Below are positions 9,980 to 19,745 of a stretch of DNA of 64,000 bases, in pieces. The stretch is from positions 124,001-188,000 of the forward strand of contig JADJNX010000005.1 in NCBI GenBank assembly GCA_016714125.1, read 5' to 3'. The notes beneath the pieces were generated by a model. The model was not told the DNA's origin. It worked only from the letters and a program-made list of their open reading frames with translations, and did not search any database. Origin of the DNA: Ignavibacteriales bacterium (GTDB lineage Bacteria > Bacteroidota > Ignavibacteria > Ignavibacteriales > Ignavibacteriaceae). Positions within the stretch are counted from its first letter, which is position 1. Every line of letters starts with the position of its first letter. The position numbers were made by a program, and so were the translations under genes.

Positions 9980-10592
9980 AGTTTACAAAACCATCATGTT
10001 GCATTATTTGCCTTAGTTGCTCTCGACTGTCGAGTTCTACCGACAATTTTCGCAAGTGTTCAATCAAAAGGTAAATTCTTTCACCTTCATTTTGAAGGGT
10101 CAACAATGTCTGTTGTTGCTCAAGTGACAAACCTGCCTTCTCAGCTATCTTAAACGATTTCATTTTCGATTCTTCAAGGTTAAAGTAAAAGTTATCACCA
10201 AGATCAATATTTGCTTTTCCAATTACTTCCGAAAAAATATCGATCATCTGATTTTCAAGATCACGATAAGCACCTGAAATAACATCTTCGTAGGTATCCA
10301 CTTCAGCTTCAAAAAATCCAATGATATTTTCGTTCAGGTTTTTAAGAATAAATCTTTCTTTTCCACGAACAACAATATCGAAACTCCCGTCAGGGTAGTT
10401 TTTTGTGATCGAGTCAACTTTAACTTTTGTCCCAATCCTGCCAAGTGTATTGTTTTCAAAGATCACAATCCCAAATGGTTCATCAAGTTTCATGGAATAT
10501 TTAACCATATTCTTATACCTCTCCTCAAAAATATGGAGGGGGTACTTTGAACCGGGATATACAACAAGTGAAAGAGGGAATATAGGTAGCAT
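9978..10592 (-). CDS. LON substrate-binding-domain protein
   Basis: A 204-residue protein consisting of a Lon N-terminal (PUA-like) domain without ATPase or protease modules. It opens LPIFPLSLVVYPGSKYPLHIFEERYKNMV and continues FGIVIFENNTLGRIGTKVKVDSI, the usual Lon-N pattern. Stand-alone Lon-N proteins are widespread but poorly characterised; a peptide-binding role is inferred only from the domain. It is the last gene of the long minus-strand run, 57 nt after sod, and ends in the shared terminator. Confidence 0.82.
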   Translation of the reverse strand: MLPIFPLSLVVYPGSKYPLHIFEERYKNMVKYSMKLDEPFGIVIFENNTLGRIGTKVKVDSITKNYPDGSFDIVVRGKERFILKNLNENIIGFFEAEVDTYEDVISGAYRDLENQMIDIFSEVIGKANIDLGDNFYFNLEESKMKSFKIAEKAGLSLEQQQTLLTLQNEGERIYLLIEHLRKLSVELDSREQLRQIMQHDGFVN

Positions 10593-10649
10593 AAAAATTC
10601 TTGTTTTTAAGTGTCCCGATGGAGTTAACCACCGGGACGGGAAATTGTT

Positions 10650-11378
10650 TTATTTTACTTCGGCAAATCTTTTGGCAACTTCGTCCCAATTAACGATGTT
10701 CCACCAGTTTCCGCAATAATCAGCTCTTCTGTTTTGATATTTCAAGTAATAAGCATGTTCCCAGACATCAAGTCCAAGAATAGGAGTTCCTTTTACATCA
10801 ACCACATCCATCAAAGGATTGTCCTGGTTTGGAGTTGAGGAAATCACAAGTTTACCACCGGTTACAGTTAACCACGCCCAGCCTGATCCAAATCTGGTCA
10901 TCGCTGCGTTGTTAAATTTCTCTTTCATTTCATCCACTGAATTAAAAGCAGAATTGATGGCATCGAGTAGTGCACCTGAAGGAGTACCACCACCTTGTTT
11001 CATTACATTCCAGAAAAGAGAATGATTGAAGTGACCACCGCCGTTATTTCTAACCGCAACAGGATATTTGGAAATTGCACTCATTAATTGTTCGAGTGAT
11101 TTTCCTTCCATTTCAGTACCTTCAATGGCTTTGTTCAGGTTTGTTACATAAGCCTGATGGTGTTTTGTATGATGAATTTCCATTGTCATCTTATCGATCA
11201 CTGGTTCGAGTGAATCGTAGGAATATGGCAGAGCCGGTAATTCAAATTTTGACATAATATTTTTTCTCCTCGTATTTGAGTTAAATTGGTTAAGCTTATT
11301 GAGTGTGTTGGCCACCGGTGAGGCGACCGCAGCGGCTGTAAACAGCCCTACAGCAGAAAGAAAATTTCTTCTCTTCAT
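10650..11378 (-). CDS. sodA/B-like: Fe/Mn superoxide dismutase with Tat-like leader and a second start
   Basis: Converts superoxide to hydrogen peroxide and oxygen. The catalytic domain (residue 42 onward) shows the metal ligands in the IHHTKHH, HFNHSLFW and DVWEHAYY motifs. The first 41 residues begin MKRRNFLSAVGLF, a twin-arginine-type leader followed by a hydrophobic stretch, so an exported form is likely. An internal ATG at 11255 begins MSKFELPALPYSYDSLEP, the normal cytosolic SOD start, with a good AGGAG about 10 nt upstream (11266-11270). Both forms may be made. The outer ATG directly follows the IscA-type gene's stop codon. Fe versus Mn cannot be settled here. Confidence 0.93.
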   Translation of the reverse strand: MKRRNFLSAVGLFTAAAVASPVANTLNKLNQFNSNTRRKNIMSKFELPALPYSYDSLEPVIDKMTMEIHHTKHHQAYVTNLNKAIEGTEMEGKSLEQLMSAISKYPVAVRNNGGGHFNHSLFWNVMKQGGGTPSGALLDAINSAFNSVDEMKEKFNNAAMTRFGSGWAWLTVTGGKLVISSTPNQDNPLMDVVDVKGTPILGLDVWEHAYYLKYQNRRADYCGNWWNIVNWDEVAKRFAEVK

Positions 11379-11729
11379 TTAGACACCAAAAGATTGCCCG
11401 CATCCGCAGGTTTTTGATGCATTTGGATTATTAAAAGTGAATCCCTTACCATTAAGTCCATCCGAAAAATCAAGTTCAGTACCCATAAGGTAAAAAAGGC
11501 TTTTGGGATCAACAAATAATCTGACTCCATTATACTCCACAATTGTGTCTGACTCTTTTGGTGCCGCATCAAAGTTCATGGTATAAGATAGACCAGAGCA
11601 TCCACCGCCCTTAACCCCGACTCTAAGGCCGCTACCCTCGATTACAGCATTTTCTTCCATAATCTTCAAAATCTGTTTAGCAGCTTTTTGGGAAATTAAT
11701 ATTTCGTTTTCAACGTTTAATTCACTCAT
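11379..11729 (-). CDS. IscA/ErpA-type Fe-S cluster carrier
   Basis: A 116-residue HesB/A-type carrier protein. The three conserved cysteines are present: GGGCSGLSY (Cys ~44) and the C-terminal TCGCGQSF pair. Family members accept Fe-S clusters and deliver them to apo-enzymes. It is in a minus-strand run with cysteine desulfurase upstream and superoxide dismutase directly downstream, which supports a role in Fe-S assembly for the nearby complex I or under oxidative stress. Whether it is IscA, SufA or ErpA cannot be told from sequence alone. Confidence 0.9.
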   Translation of the reverse strand: MSELNVENEILISQKAAKQILKIMEENAVIEGSGLRVGVKGGGCSGLSYTMNFDAAPKESDTIVEYNGVRLFVDPKSLFYLMGTELDFSDGLNGKGFTFNNPNASKTCGCGQSFGV

Positions 11730-11742
11730 TTAAGACCTCATC

Positions 11743-12056
11743 TTAATTTTGGACTCCGGCTTCTGCACCGGGAACAGGTGTTACTGTGGAAAATTCAGGA
11801 TAGTTTACAAGCCATGTTTTTGGACTCATATAGTTTAATATCCCTGAAGTTTCCAGGTGTTTAATAAAATCTTGTGTTGTGTTTCCAGTATTTTATCTTT
11901 AAGAGTTACATTTCTTGAACTCAGATAGTATTTTACACAATACACTAAATCTCTGTAGAAGACATTTGACTTGTGAAAAACAGGGAAGCGGAATTTGTAG
12001 AAACCAAGAAATTTTTCTTTTTCATTTACCAGAAGATTGTATGCTTCGTTCATCAT
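11743..12056 (-). CDS. Small conserved-looking protein of unknown function (one frameshift)
   Basis: The start (MMNEAYNLLVNEKEKFLG) overlaps the cysteine desulfurase stop in an ATGA. The first frame stops after 73 codons, but the next frame reads on sensibly (DFIKHLETSGILNYMSPKTW...VPGAEAGVQN) to a stop at 11743. One missing base around 11880-11895 would join them into ~104 residues. No known domain recognised. Its place between cysteine desulfurase and an IscA-type protein suggests an accessory role in Fe-S assembly, which is inference only. Confidence 0.5.
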
Positions 12057-13199
12057 TTTCTCTTTAATCTTAAATAATTAACAATTTCATTAGCAGCTGT
12101 GTTTATTTCATCTTCAGTATTGAAGCGGCTGAATCCAAATCTTGCAGTTGATTTAATCTGATTATCATTTAATCCAATTGCCTTAAGAACATGACTCGGT
12201 TTTCCTTCTCCGGTTGCACAAGCGGAACCGGCAGAAAATGCTAGTGTTTTGATACCACTTATCAAGTCATTGGACCTGATATTTTCAAATCTAAGACTAA
12301 GATTATTCAATAATCTTTCTTCGGGACCATTAAGAGAAACCCCATGAATTCCTTCTGTAAGAGTTCTCAGGAAAAGAAGTCTTAATCCGTTCAGGTATTC
12401 TGTTTCTTTGGCTCTGTGCTCCTCACAAATTTCCAATGCCCTACTTAATCCAACAATCAAAGGGACGTTTAAAGTTCCAGGTGAAAGTCCGTTTTCCTGA
12501 CCTCCGCCATACATCAAGGGGTTAATCTTGATCTTTTTGGTCGTTTTGTTCAACCCCAGGTAACCAATCCCTTTTGGTCCATGAATTTTATGTGCACCGC
12601 CCGAGATCATGTCAAGTTTTATTTTCTTAATATCAAAAGCATATCTCCTGCTGCCTGAGTGAGGTCAGAATGGAAAAGAACCTCCGCTTCCTCACATATC
12701 TTACCAATGCTCGCCAGGTCCTGCATTGTACCAATTTCATTATTTGCCGCCATTATCGAAACAAGGAGTGTGTCAGGTTCAATCGCATTTTTAATTGCCT
12801 GAGGATCAACAAATCCTTCACCATCTACAGGAAGGACGGTTGTTCTAAATCCAAGAGATTCAAGATTCTTAAATACTTCAAGGACAGCAGGATGTTCAGT
12901 GGCCTGTGTAATTAGATGTTTTTTACTCGAAAAATTGGCAAATGCCGTCCCCATGATAGCAATATTAATCGACTCAGTCGCTGAAGAGGTAAAATACAAC
13001 TCCTGGTCTTCAATTCCAAAAAGTTTTTTGATGTTTGAACGACTCGCTTCAACAGCTACTGAAGCTTCCAGACCGTATCGGTGAGGGGAAGAAGGGTTAC
13101 CATAAAATTCATGGAAGTAAGGTGCCATCGCATCGAAGACACGGGGTCAACCCGGGTGGTTGAATTATTATCGAGGTAGATCAAATTATTTTTATTCAT
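12053..13199 (-). CDS. iscS-like: Cysteine desulfurase, IscS/NifS family (two frameshifts)
   Basis: PLP enzyme that removes sulfur from cysteine for Fe-S clusters. The start at 13199 gives MNKNNLIYLDNNSTTRVDP. One missing C near 13145 leads into RVFDAMAPYFHEFYGNPSSPH. PLP-site features are the ATE..N region, the Asp in LFHSDLTQAAG and the lysine in GGAHKIHGPKGIGYL. The catalytic cysteine is in SAGSACATGEGKPSHVL. A second one-base gap near 12630 separates the halves. Reconstructed length is ~382 residues, normal for the family. It starts 16 nt after nuoN on the same strand, so co-transcription with the nuo operon is possible. Confidence 0.92.
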
Positions 13200-13215
13200 C
13201 TACCTCGAAAAATAT

Positions 13216-14710
13216 CTAAAATCCGGCTATTTTCAAAGTCTCTCTTGCCAATTCGATGACAGGGGAGAAATAAATACCCAGAATGAGGAGTGGTACACCG
13301 AGGAGTGCAAGTACTGTTTTGTTACCTGTGCTGAGAACTGGAAGAACTTCAGCAGAATCAGATTTTTCAAAATAAAGTGTTTTGAGAATTCTGAAATAAT
13401 AAAACACAGCTATTACGGTGTTAAATATCGCTGCAATGGCAAGCAAATAGAGCTTTGATTCCATTATTGCAGTGAACACATAAAACTTTGCCCAGAATCC
13501 TGCCGTAGGTGGTAACCCGGCGAGGGAGACCATAAAGATAACCATCATCACTGAAAGGAATGGCATTTTATAACCCAAACCTTTATAATCTCTGATATCT
13601 TCTGAATTTATCCTGCTTTTTATCAATAAAATGACAAGAAAAGCACCAAAGTTCATCAACGTGTAAATGAGAAGATACGTAGGGATTGCCAACAAACCAT
13701 TTTCACTTCCACAGGCCAGGGCGGCTACGATGAACCCGATATGACCGATACTTGAGTAAGCCAAAAGTCGTTTCATATTGGTTTGGAATATAGCGGTAAA
13801 ATTTCCCACGGTCATTGTGATAATCGAGAAAAACACCAGAATTGAATTGATGTTCATTCCAAGGTCAAGTATTCCCGGCATTTTGAAGTTCGGGGGAAAT
13901 GGATGACAATACAAATCTTGCAAAAACTGCAACACCGGCAATTTTTGAGGAGACTGAAAGAAATGCTGTGACCGAAACAGGGGAGCCTTCAAATACATCA
14001 GGTGCCCAGAAATGAAACGGAACCATCGAGATCTTATAGCCAAATCCGCCGATTATAAATAGAAGTCCCATAACCACAAGAACATCAGCAGGAATAACTG
14101 ATCCAATGCCTGTAAGTGCTGCAAAGGAAGTGGAACCCACAGAAAGCATGATCAATAAAATTCCAAAAAGCATTACACCTGATGCTGCAGAGCCAAACAG
14201 AAGGTATTTAAGTGAAGCTTCACTGCTTCTATTATCTCTTTTAAGGAAGCCTGCGGCAACATAAGAGGGAAGTGAAAGAACTTCGAGAGCTACATACGCA
14301 GAAATCAGATCATTTGCCGAAGCAAGCATTAACATTCCAAGAACCATCGAGTAGAAAAGGATGTAAAACTCACCCTTTCTTCCTTTGTAACTGTTCACTT
14401 CTTCGTCGTGACGGAAAAAATAGAGCATTATCAAGGAAGAGGCGAGCACCATAAACTTAAATATAAAAGCGAATCCATCATTCACAAAAATCGCATTTGG
14501 ATCCAAAATCTTGACGGTGGAGTAAAAATCCTTCGAAAAGATAATTGCACTTAGAAGAGCAATAAAAATGCCTGCCATTGCAACGATTGGAATTTTTGCT
14601 GCGATTTTTTCTTTACTGATATCCATGAATACAATCGCCATCAAAAAGAAGATGATGATATACTCAGGTATCAGCGTTGACAAATAATTTAATTGATTGG
14701 TCATTTCCAT
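13216..14710 (-). CDS. nuoN: NADH-quinone oxidoreductase subunit N (one frameshift)
   Basis: Antiporter-like membrane subunit of complex I that contributes to proton pumping. The first frame carries the N-terminal helices and the conserved FKISMVPFHFWAPDVFEGSPV-type region (here GYKISMVPFHFWAPDV). The second has FQTNMKRLLAYSSIGHIGF and the C-terminal helices. The break lies in the overlap at about 13890-13905, near a C5 run; one removed base gives ~497 residues, the expected length. Last nuo gene of the operon. Confidence 0.93.
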
Positions 14711-14722
14711 TATTGTGTCGTC

Positions 14723-16318
14723 CTATTTCATCACTGCATCAAGAAGGGTAGTCATGCTACTGTTCATAATCTCAAGCATTGGTGTTGGATAAATACCAAA
14801 AATGATCACAATTATTGCGAGAGGAACAAACATTATATACTCTCTTACGGTCAGGTCTTTTAAGTCTTTATATTCGTCTCTGGGCTTTCCAAGGAAAATT
14901 TTCTGCAGAGCTCTGAGCATATAAACGGCTCCCATCACAATTCCGATAGCGGAAATGATGGTTAAAGTTCTGATCGATTCGGTACTAAAGGCACCGATGA
15001 AGATCATCAACTCTGATACAAACGAACTTAAACCGGGAAGTCCAAAAGCTGCAAAAAACGCAAGAGTAACAACTCCTGTGTACATTGGCATTTGAACTGA
15101 CAGTCCGCCAAAATCGTCGAGACCACGTTTGTGTGTTCTTTCATAGATCACACCCACAATAAGGAAGAGCATTGCAGTAACCGTACCGTGGTTAAACATC
15201 TGGAGAACTCCACCAGTTAATCCAAGTGTACTTCCACCTTTAGCAAGAGCTGCAATTCCCAAAACAACAAAACCCATGTGAGAAACTGACGAGTAAGCGA
15301 TTAATTTCTTAAAGTCTTTTTGACCCAAAGCGCAGTAAGCACCATAAACGATGTTTATCATACCAAGGCAGGCAATCCACCACATCCACTCCTGAATCTG
15401 TTCAGGGAAGATTGGATAAATCACTCTTAGTATCGCGTATCCACCCATTTTAAGGAGCACACCGGCAAGAACAACAGAGATTGGTGTTGGTGCCTCAACA
15501 TGTGCATCGGGAAGCCATGTGTGGAAAGGGAAGAGAGGTATTTTAATCGCAAAACCGATAAATAATCCCAGGAAGGCAAGAAACCGGAAATTTTCGGGAT
15601 TAAGAACCGACATTACACTGTCGGGCTTAAAGTTGGCGGCATTCATCATGTTTAACATGTTAAATGTGTGAACCTTAAACTCAGGACTTTCGTATGCACT
15701 CAGGTACAAACCAATAATTGCCAAAAGAATTAAGACTGAACCTGCAAGAGTGTAGATAAAGAACTTAATGGCTGCATATTCTCTTCTTGGTCCACCCCAA
15801 ATTCCGATGAGGAAGTACATTGGAAGGAGAACAAGTTCCCAGAAAATGTAGAACATGAAGAAATCGAGTGCAAGAAATACACCAAGTGTACCGGTGTTAA
15901 GGATCATCAGAAGGATGAAATAACCTTTGCTACTGTTTGGTTTATGTGTTGAATCTTCGATATTCCATGAGGAAATAACCGCTATAAAAGCAATTATCGA
16001 ACTCAAGATTACCATCGGCATGCTAAGTCCATCAAGACCAAGGAAATATTCAATCTTGAATGTGCCAATGAGTGGAATACCTGTCAAGACAATCCAATCG
16101 AATTTCTCTATGAACTGGTAACCGTTAATATCGTTGATACCAGCAAGACTAAAGTTAAAGTTCATCCACATCACGACTGTGATGAGTACCTGAATAATAA
16201 CTACGCCAAGCGCGGTATATCTGATTGCATTTTTCTTTTCAGCCGGCACAAAGATCAGAGCCAGTGCCGCAATAAGGGGTAAAAAGGTCAATACTGAAAG
16301 ATACGGGAATTGTGACAT
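14723..16318 (-). CDS. nuoM: NADH-quinone oxidoreductase subunit M
   Basis: Intact 531-residue antiporter-like subunit of complex I. Key segments: FYIFWELVLLPMYFLIGIWG with the essential glutamate of helix 5, FPFHTWLPDAHVEAPTPISV, and LIAYSSVSHMGFVVLG. About fourteen hydrophobic helices are evident. It lies between nuoL and nuoN in the usual L-M-N order and is one of the few large nuo genes here without a frameshift. Confidence 0.96.
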   Translation of the reverse strand: MSQFPYLSVLTFLPLIAALALIFVPAEKKNAIRYTALGVVIIQVLITVVMWMNFNFSLAGINDINGYQFIEKFDWIVLTGIPLIGTFKIEYFLGLDGLSMPMVILSSIIAFIAVISSWNIEDSTHKPNSSKGYFILLMILNTGTLGVFLALDFFMFYIFWELVLLPMYFLIGIWGGPRREYAAIKFFIYTLAGSVLILLAIIGLYLSAYESPEFKVHTFNMLNMMNAANFKPDSVMSVLNPENFRFLAFLGLFIGFAIKIPLFPFHTWLPDAHVEAPTPISVVLAGVLLKMGGYAILRVIYPIFPEQIQEWMWWIACLGMINIVYGAYCALGQKDFKKLIAYSSVSHMGFVVLGIAALAKGGSTLGLTGGVLQMFNHGTVTAMLFLIVGVIYERTHKRGLDDFGGLSVQMPMYTGVVTLAFFAAFGLPGLSSFVSELMIFIGAFSTESIRTLTIISAIGIVMGAVYMLRALQKIFLGKPRDEYKDLKDLTVREYIMFVPLAIIVIIFGIYPTPMLEIMNSSMTTLLDAVMK

Positions 16319-16338
16319 CTTATATTCTTCCGGTTTCT

Positions 16339-18393
16339 TTAATTAGAAAAAATATACATTACAAAAAAGACGATGAAAACCATAACCAGGGTCAGATAAG
16401 TCTGAACCTTACCGGTTTGGAATTTCCTTAAAATCATACTGATTAAGCCATTAATCCATGCTACCAGATTAACAAGTCCGTCAACAACATATTTGTCGAA
16501 TCCGGCGCTAAACTTGCCAAGGATCATGGTGATTTTTGCCCCGAGATTAACGAGTCCATCAACAAGATATTTGTCAATAATGGTCATCAAAGTGGCAAAA
16601 AGCATTGTTCCCTTTATAACTGTTACATCATATAATTCATTGATGTACCATGCCTTTTGGGAGAACATGTAAACTTTACCAAGGAATCCCTCAGGGACTT
16701 TTGGGACAAGTTTTTTCTTCATATACATAAACCATGCAGTTCCTATACCGGCAGAGATAATGCAAATAGAAATAATTGTTACAACTATTTCTGATGCATG
16801 CATTGTGTGTGCATAACCCTCTGAGTAGATCGATCCGGCTGTTTCATTAGTTAAGAATGAATATGTTACATTCTCAGGTAAAAGAATCTTTGGCAGTCTG
16901 AAAATCAGATCTGTTAACCATGTGCCATGCACGGTGATTGGATTGAAAGTAAATATGAAAAAGAAACAAAATGCTGCCAAAATAATCAGTGGCAGTTTTA
17001 TAAAGATATTGAAGTCATGTGCGTGTTCGTAAGCATGATGATTTCTTGGTTCCCCAAAGAAGATCAGGAATACATAACGGAATATGTAAAACGAAGTTAA
17101 TGTGCTTGTCAGAACAGCAAATATAAAATAGATATAGTTTCCTGACAGGGAACCGAGTGTGATGGATGATGTTAAAATCATCTCTTTACTAAGAAACCCG
17201 ATAGTAAGCGGGAAACCCACCAACGCGAGAGAATAGATGAGGGTGGTATAAAAGGTCACCGGCATCTTTTTCCTCAACCCGCCCATATCATTGATATCCT
17301 GGGAATGAGTAGCATGAATAATGGCACCCGAGCCAAGAAATAGACCTGCTTTAAAGAAGGCATGAAATAGAAGGTGTATAATTGCCGCTTGATATGCTCC
17401 GACACCAACCGCAAGTACCATCAAACCGAGCTGACTTACTGTGGAATAAGCAAGAATCTTTTTAATGTCTATTTGAGTGAGTGCAATCGTAGCTGCCATC
17501 AATGCGGAGAACCCACCGATAAAACCTATTATAAGGAATGAAGTCTCGGTGAATAATGGAAACAGTCTAACGATCATGTAAACACCGGCTGCAACCATCG
17601 TAGCTGCGTGTATAAGGGCACTGACAGGGGTTGGACCCGCCATTGCATCAGGAAGCCACACATGTAACGGGAATTGAGCAGATTTACCAACAGCGCCTGC
17701 AAAAAGGAGCAGACCGGTAACTGTTAACCACATTTCACTACCTAATGGATATTTTCCGGCGCCAATCTGATCAAATATAAAAAAGAGATCAAAACTGTTA
17801 TAGGTGATAAAAAGCATCAAAATTCCGAGGAAAAACCCAAAATCACCAACACGGTTGGTTATAAATGCTTTGCTGCAAGCAGAAGCTGCTTCATCTTTGA
17901 ATCCCCAGAAACCAATGAGCAGGTAGGAGGAAAGTCCCACGAGTTCCCAAAAGATATAGATGAAAATGATGCTTCCTGTACTAAGCAGACCTAACATCGA
18001 AAAGGTAAAAAGTCCGAGATATCCGAAGTAACGATTTTTTTAATGGTTCATGTGACATGTATTCAAGTGAAAAGAAATGCACAAGAAAACTGATTAACGA
18101 AACCATAAAAGAAGAGCGACAGTCATGTTATCCATAGTGAGATCAACAATGAAGTTAAAACCGTCACTTCCACCAACGGTGAAAAGAGTGAAGGTTGATC
18201 TTATTGTCTCATCAGGAAAACTGAATATCTTCATGAAAAATAATACCGCCGAAAGAACAAGAGCTATGAAAAGAATGCCGACTTCGGCAATGTACATCTT
18301 TTTATAGCGTTTTGGTGGCAGAATGGCAACCAAAAAACCAAATAATGGCAGTAAAACTATGAGTACTTGAAAGATTGTAAGCTGAGTGTTCAT
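16339..18393 (-). CDS. nuoL: NADH-quinone oxidoreductase subunit L (two compensating frameshifts)
   Basis: Distal antiporter-like subunit. The N-terminal frame (MNTQLTIFQVLIVLLPLFGF) stops after DNMTVALLLWFR. One added base near 18100 gives MVSLISFLVHFFSLEYMSHEPLK, and one A fewer in the 7-A run near 18040 leads into NRYFGYLGLFTFSMLGLLSTG. The rest is open: FIYIFWELVGLSSYLLIGFW, FPLHVWLPDAMAGPTPVSAL, LAYSTVSQLGLMVLAVG. Length ~684 residues. The C-terminal lateral-helix region repeats DKYLVDGLVNL and DKYVVDGLVNL 26 codons apart (DNA 16466 and 16544). Confidence 0.94.
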
Positions 18394-18396
18394 TAG

Positions 18397-18702
18397 TTAT
18401 TCTTTTAAGGAATTAATTTCATCAACATTTACATTATTAAAGTTCTTATACAAGTTAAGAACTATAGCCAGTGCAATTGCTGCTTCAGAAGCTGCAAGAA
18501 CAATTATGAACAGTGAAATTACTTGTCCACTGGCAGCAACATCGGTGAATCTGGTTATTGCAACAAAGTTCAGAGAAGCGGCATTAAGGATAAGTTCAAG
18601 ACCCATAAGAACAGTAATTGCATTCTTGCGGGTAACTACACCAAAAAGTCCCAGACTAAACAGTATTGATGTGAGAATCAGAAAATGATTTAGACCAACC
18701 AT
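18397..18702 (-). CDS. nuoK: NADH-quinone oxidoreductase subunit K
   Basis: A 101-residue membrane subunit with three helices. The family pattern LGLFGVVTRKNAITVLMGLELILNAASLNFVA includes the conserved membrane glutamates (MGLELILNA, AASEAAIALAIVLNLY). It is packed between nuoJ and nuoL with gaps of a few bases. Confidence 0.96.
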   Translation of the reverse strand: MVGLNHFLILTSILFSLGLFGVVTRKNAITVLMGLELILNAASLNFVAITRFTDVAASGQVISLFIIVLAASEAAIALAIVLNLYKNFNNVNVDEINSLKE

Positions 18703-18704
18703 AG

Positions 18705-19208
18705 CTATTCTTTATTGTTTCGTGCCATGCCTGCAGCAGCTATAAGAATAACCAATAGCAGAACACCAAGCATGCCAAAAATTAAATAATATTTACCAAT
18801 TAAAAGATTGCCCAACATTTTTATCGGGGTTGAAGCGATATCCGCTGTCAGTGTCATGTCAGGTCTGGCGGTTATTCCTGTTACCAGAAGTCCACATAAA
18901 AGACCCGTAAAAACTGCGGCAATGAGAAGATAAACAAAATTTTCTCTCATGGGGACTGATTTCACCTGACCGGTAAGCATTATACCAAAAACGATCAGGA
19001 TAAGCACCCCGCCCACATAAATCAGAATTTGCACCATGGCAAGGAATTCCGCACCAAGGATAAAAAACATCGCTGCAACGCTACTAAGAAGAATCAACAG
19101 AGCAAACGCTGCATAAATCAGGTTTTTATTCAGGACTGTTACAGCACCGGAGATGACAATAACAGAAGCAAAAATGTAGAAAAATAGATCAAATAGTTCC
19201 ATAATCAA
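18705..19208 (-). CDS. nuoJ: NADH-quinone oxidoreductase subunit J
   Basis: A 167-residue, five-helix complex I membrane subunit. Recognised by NLIYAAFALLILLSSVAAMFF, FLAMVQILIYVGGVLILIVFGIML and a C-terminal hydrophobic helix. The start overlaps the nuoI stop by 4 nt, which is consistent with translational coupling. Confidence 0.95.
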   Translation of the reverse strand: MIMELFDLFFYIFASVIVISGAVTVLNKNLIYAAFALLILLSSVAAMFFILGAEFLAMVQILIYVGGVLILIVFGIMLTGQVKSVPMRENFVYLLIAAVFTGLLCGLLVTGITARPDMTLTADIASTPIKMLGNLLIGKYYLIFGMLGVLLLVILIAAAGMARNNKE

Positions 19209-19744
19209 CTAACAGTAGGTGGTTGTTCAGGTTTGGCTTTGCTTTCCTGCAAAATTCTGAAGTTCTCTTTCTTTTCAGCAGTTTCTTCAGGAGTGAGGGT
19301 GGCAAAGTTGTAAATAAGTGAATCACGGTCATATTCAGAAAACTCATAAACATCTGTCATATAGATACAGTCAGTAGGACAGGGGAATACACAAAGCTGG
19401 CAATAACAGCATTTTGCGAAATCGATGTCGAACTTCGTTACCCACAACATTTTCTTTTTACCGTTGCTGGTTTTTCCAAGGTCTTCCGTAGGAATGGATT
19501 TAACCGTTTCGATATCGATACAGCTCACGGGACAGGCCCTTGCGCACTGATCACAACCGATACAATCGTCCATGTTTACAAATAACCTGTTTCTTGTCCT
19601 GTCGGTAAGAATAGGTTTAACCTCGGGGTATTGAATAGTTACAGACTCGTAAAACATATTCTTCCAGGTAATTTTCATACCAACAAGAGTTGTTAAAACT
19701 GCTGATTTTATTTCATTCAGATAATTATTTAGTGCTGTCATCAT
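19205..19744 (-). CDS. nuoI: NADH-quinone oxidoreductase subunit I (two [4Fe-4S] clusters)
   Basis: Peripheral-arm ferredoxin-like subunit that carries electrons toward the quinone site. Two CxxCxxCxxxC motifs are present: CIGCDQCARACPVSC (~62-76) and CCYCQLCVFPCPTDC (~112-126). The N-terminal ~45 residues contain the amphipathic membrane-facing helix usual for NuoI. The C-terminal tail after YNFATLTPEE is charged. It lies 2 nt downstream of nuoH. Confidence 0.96.
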   Translation of the reverse strand: MMTALNNYLNEIKSAVLTTLVGMKITWKNMFYESVTIQYPEVKPILTDRTRNRLFVNMDDCIGCDQCARACPVSCIDIETVKSIPTEDLGKTSNGKKKMLWVTKFDIDFAKCCYCQLCVFPCPTDCIYMTDVYEFSEYDRDSLIYNFATLTPEETAEKKENFRILQESKAKPEQPPTVS

Positions 19745-19745
19745 A

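Noticed and set aside
10600..10640. Hairpin GTCCCG...CGGGAC between sod and the LON-domain gene as a terminator
   Set aside because: No T run follows on either strand, so only a weak structure is supported.
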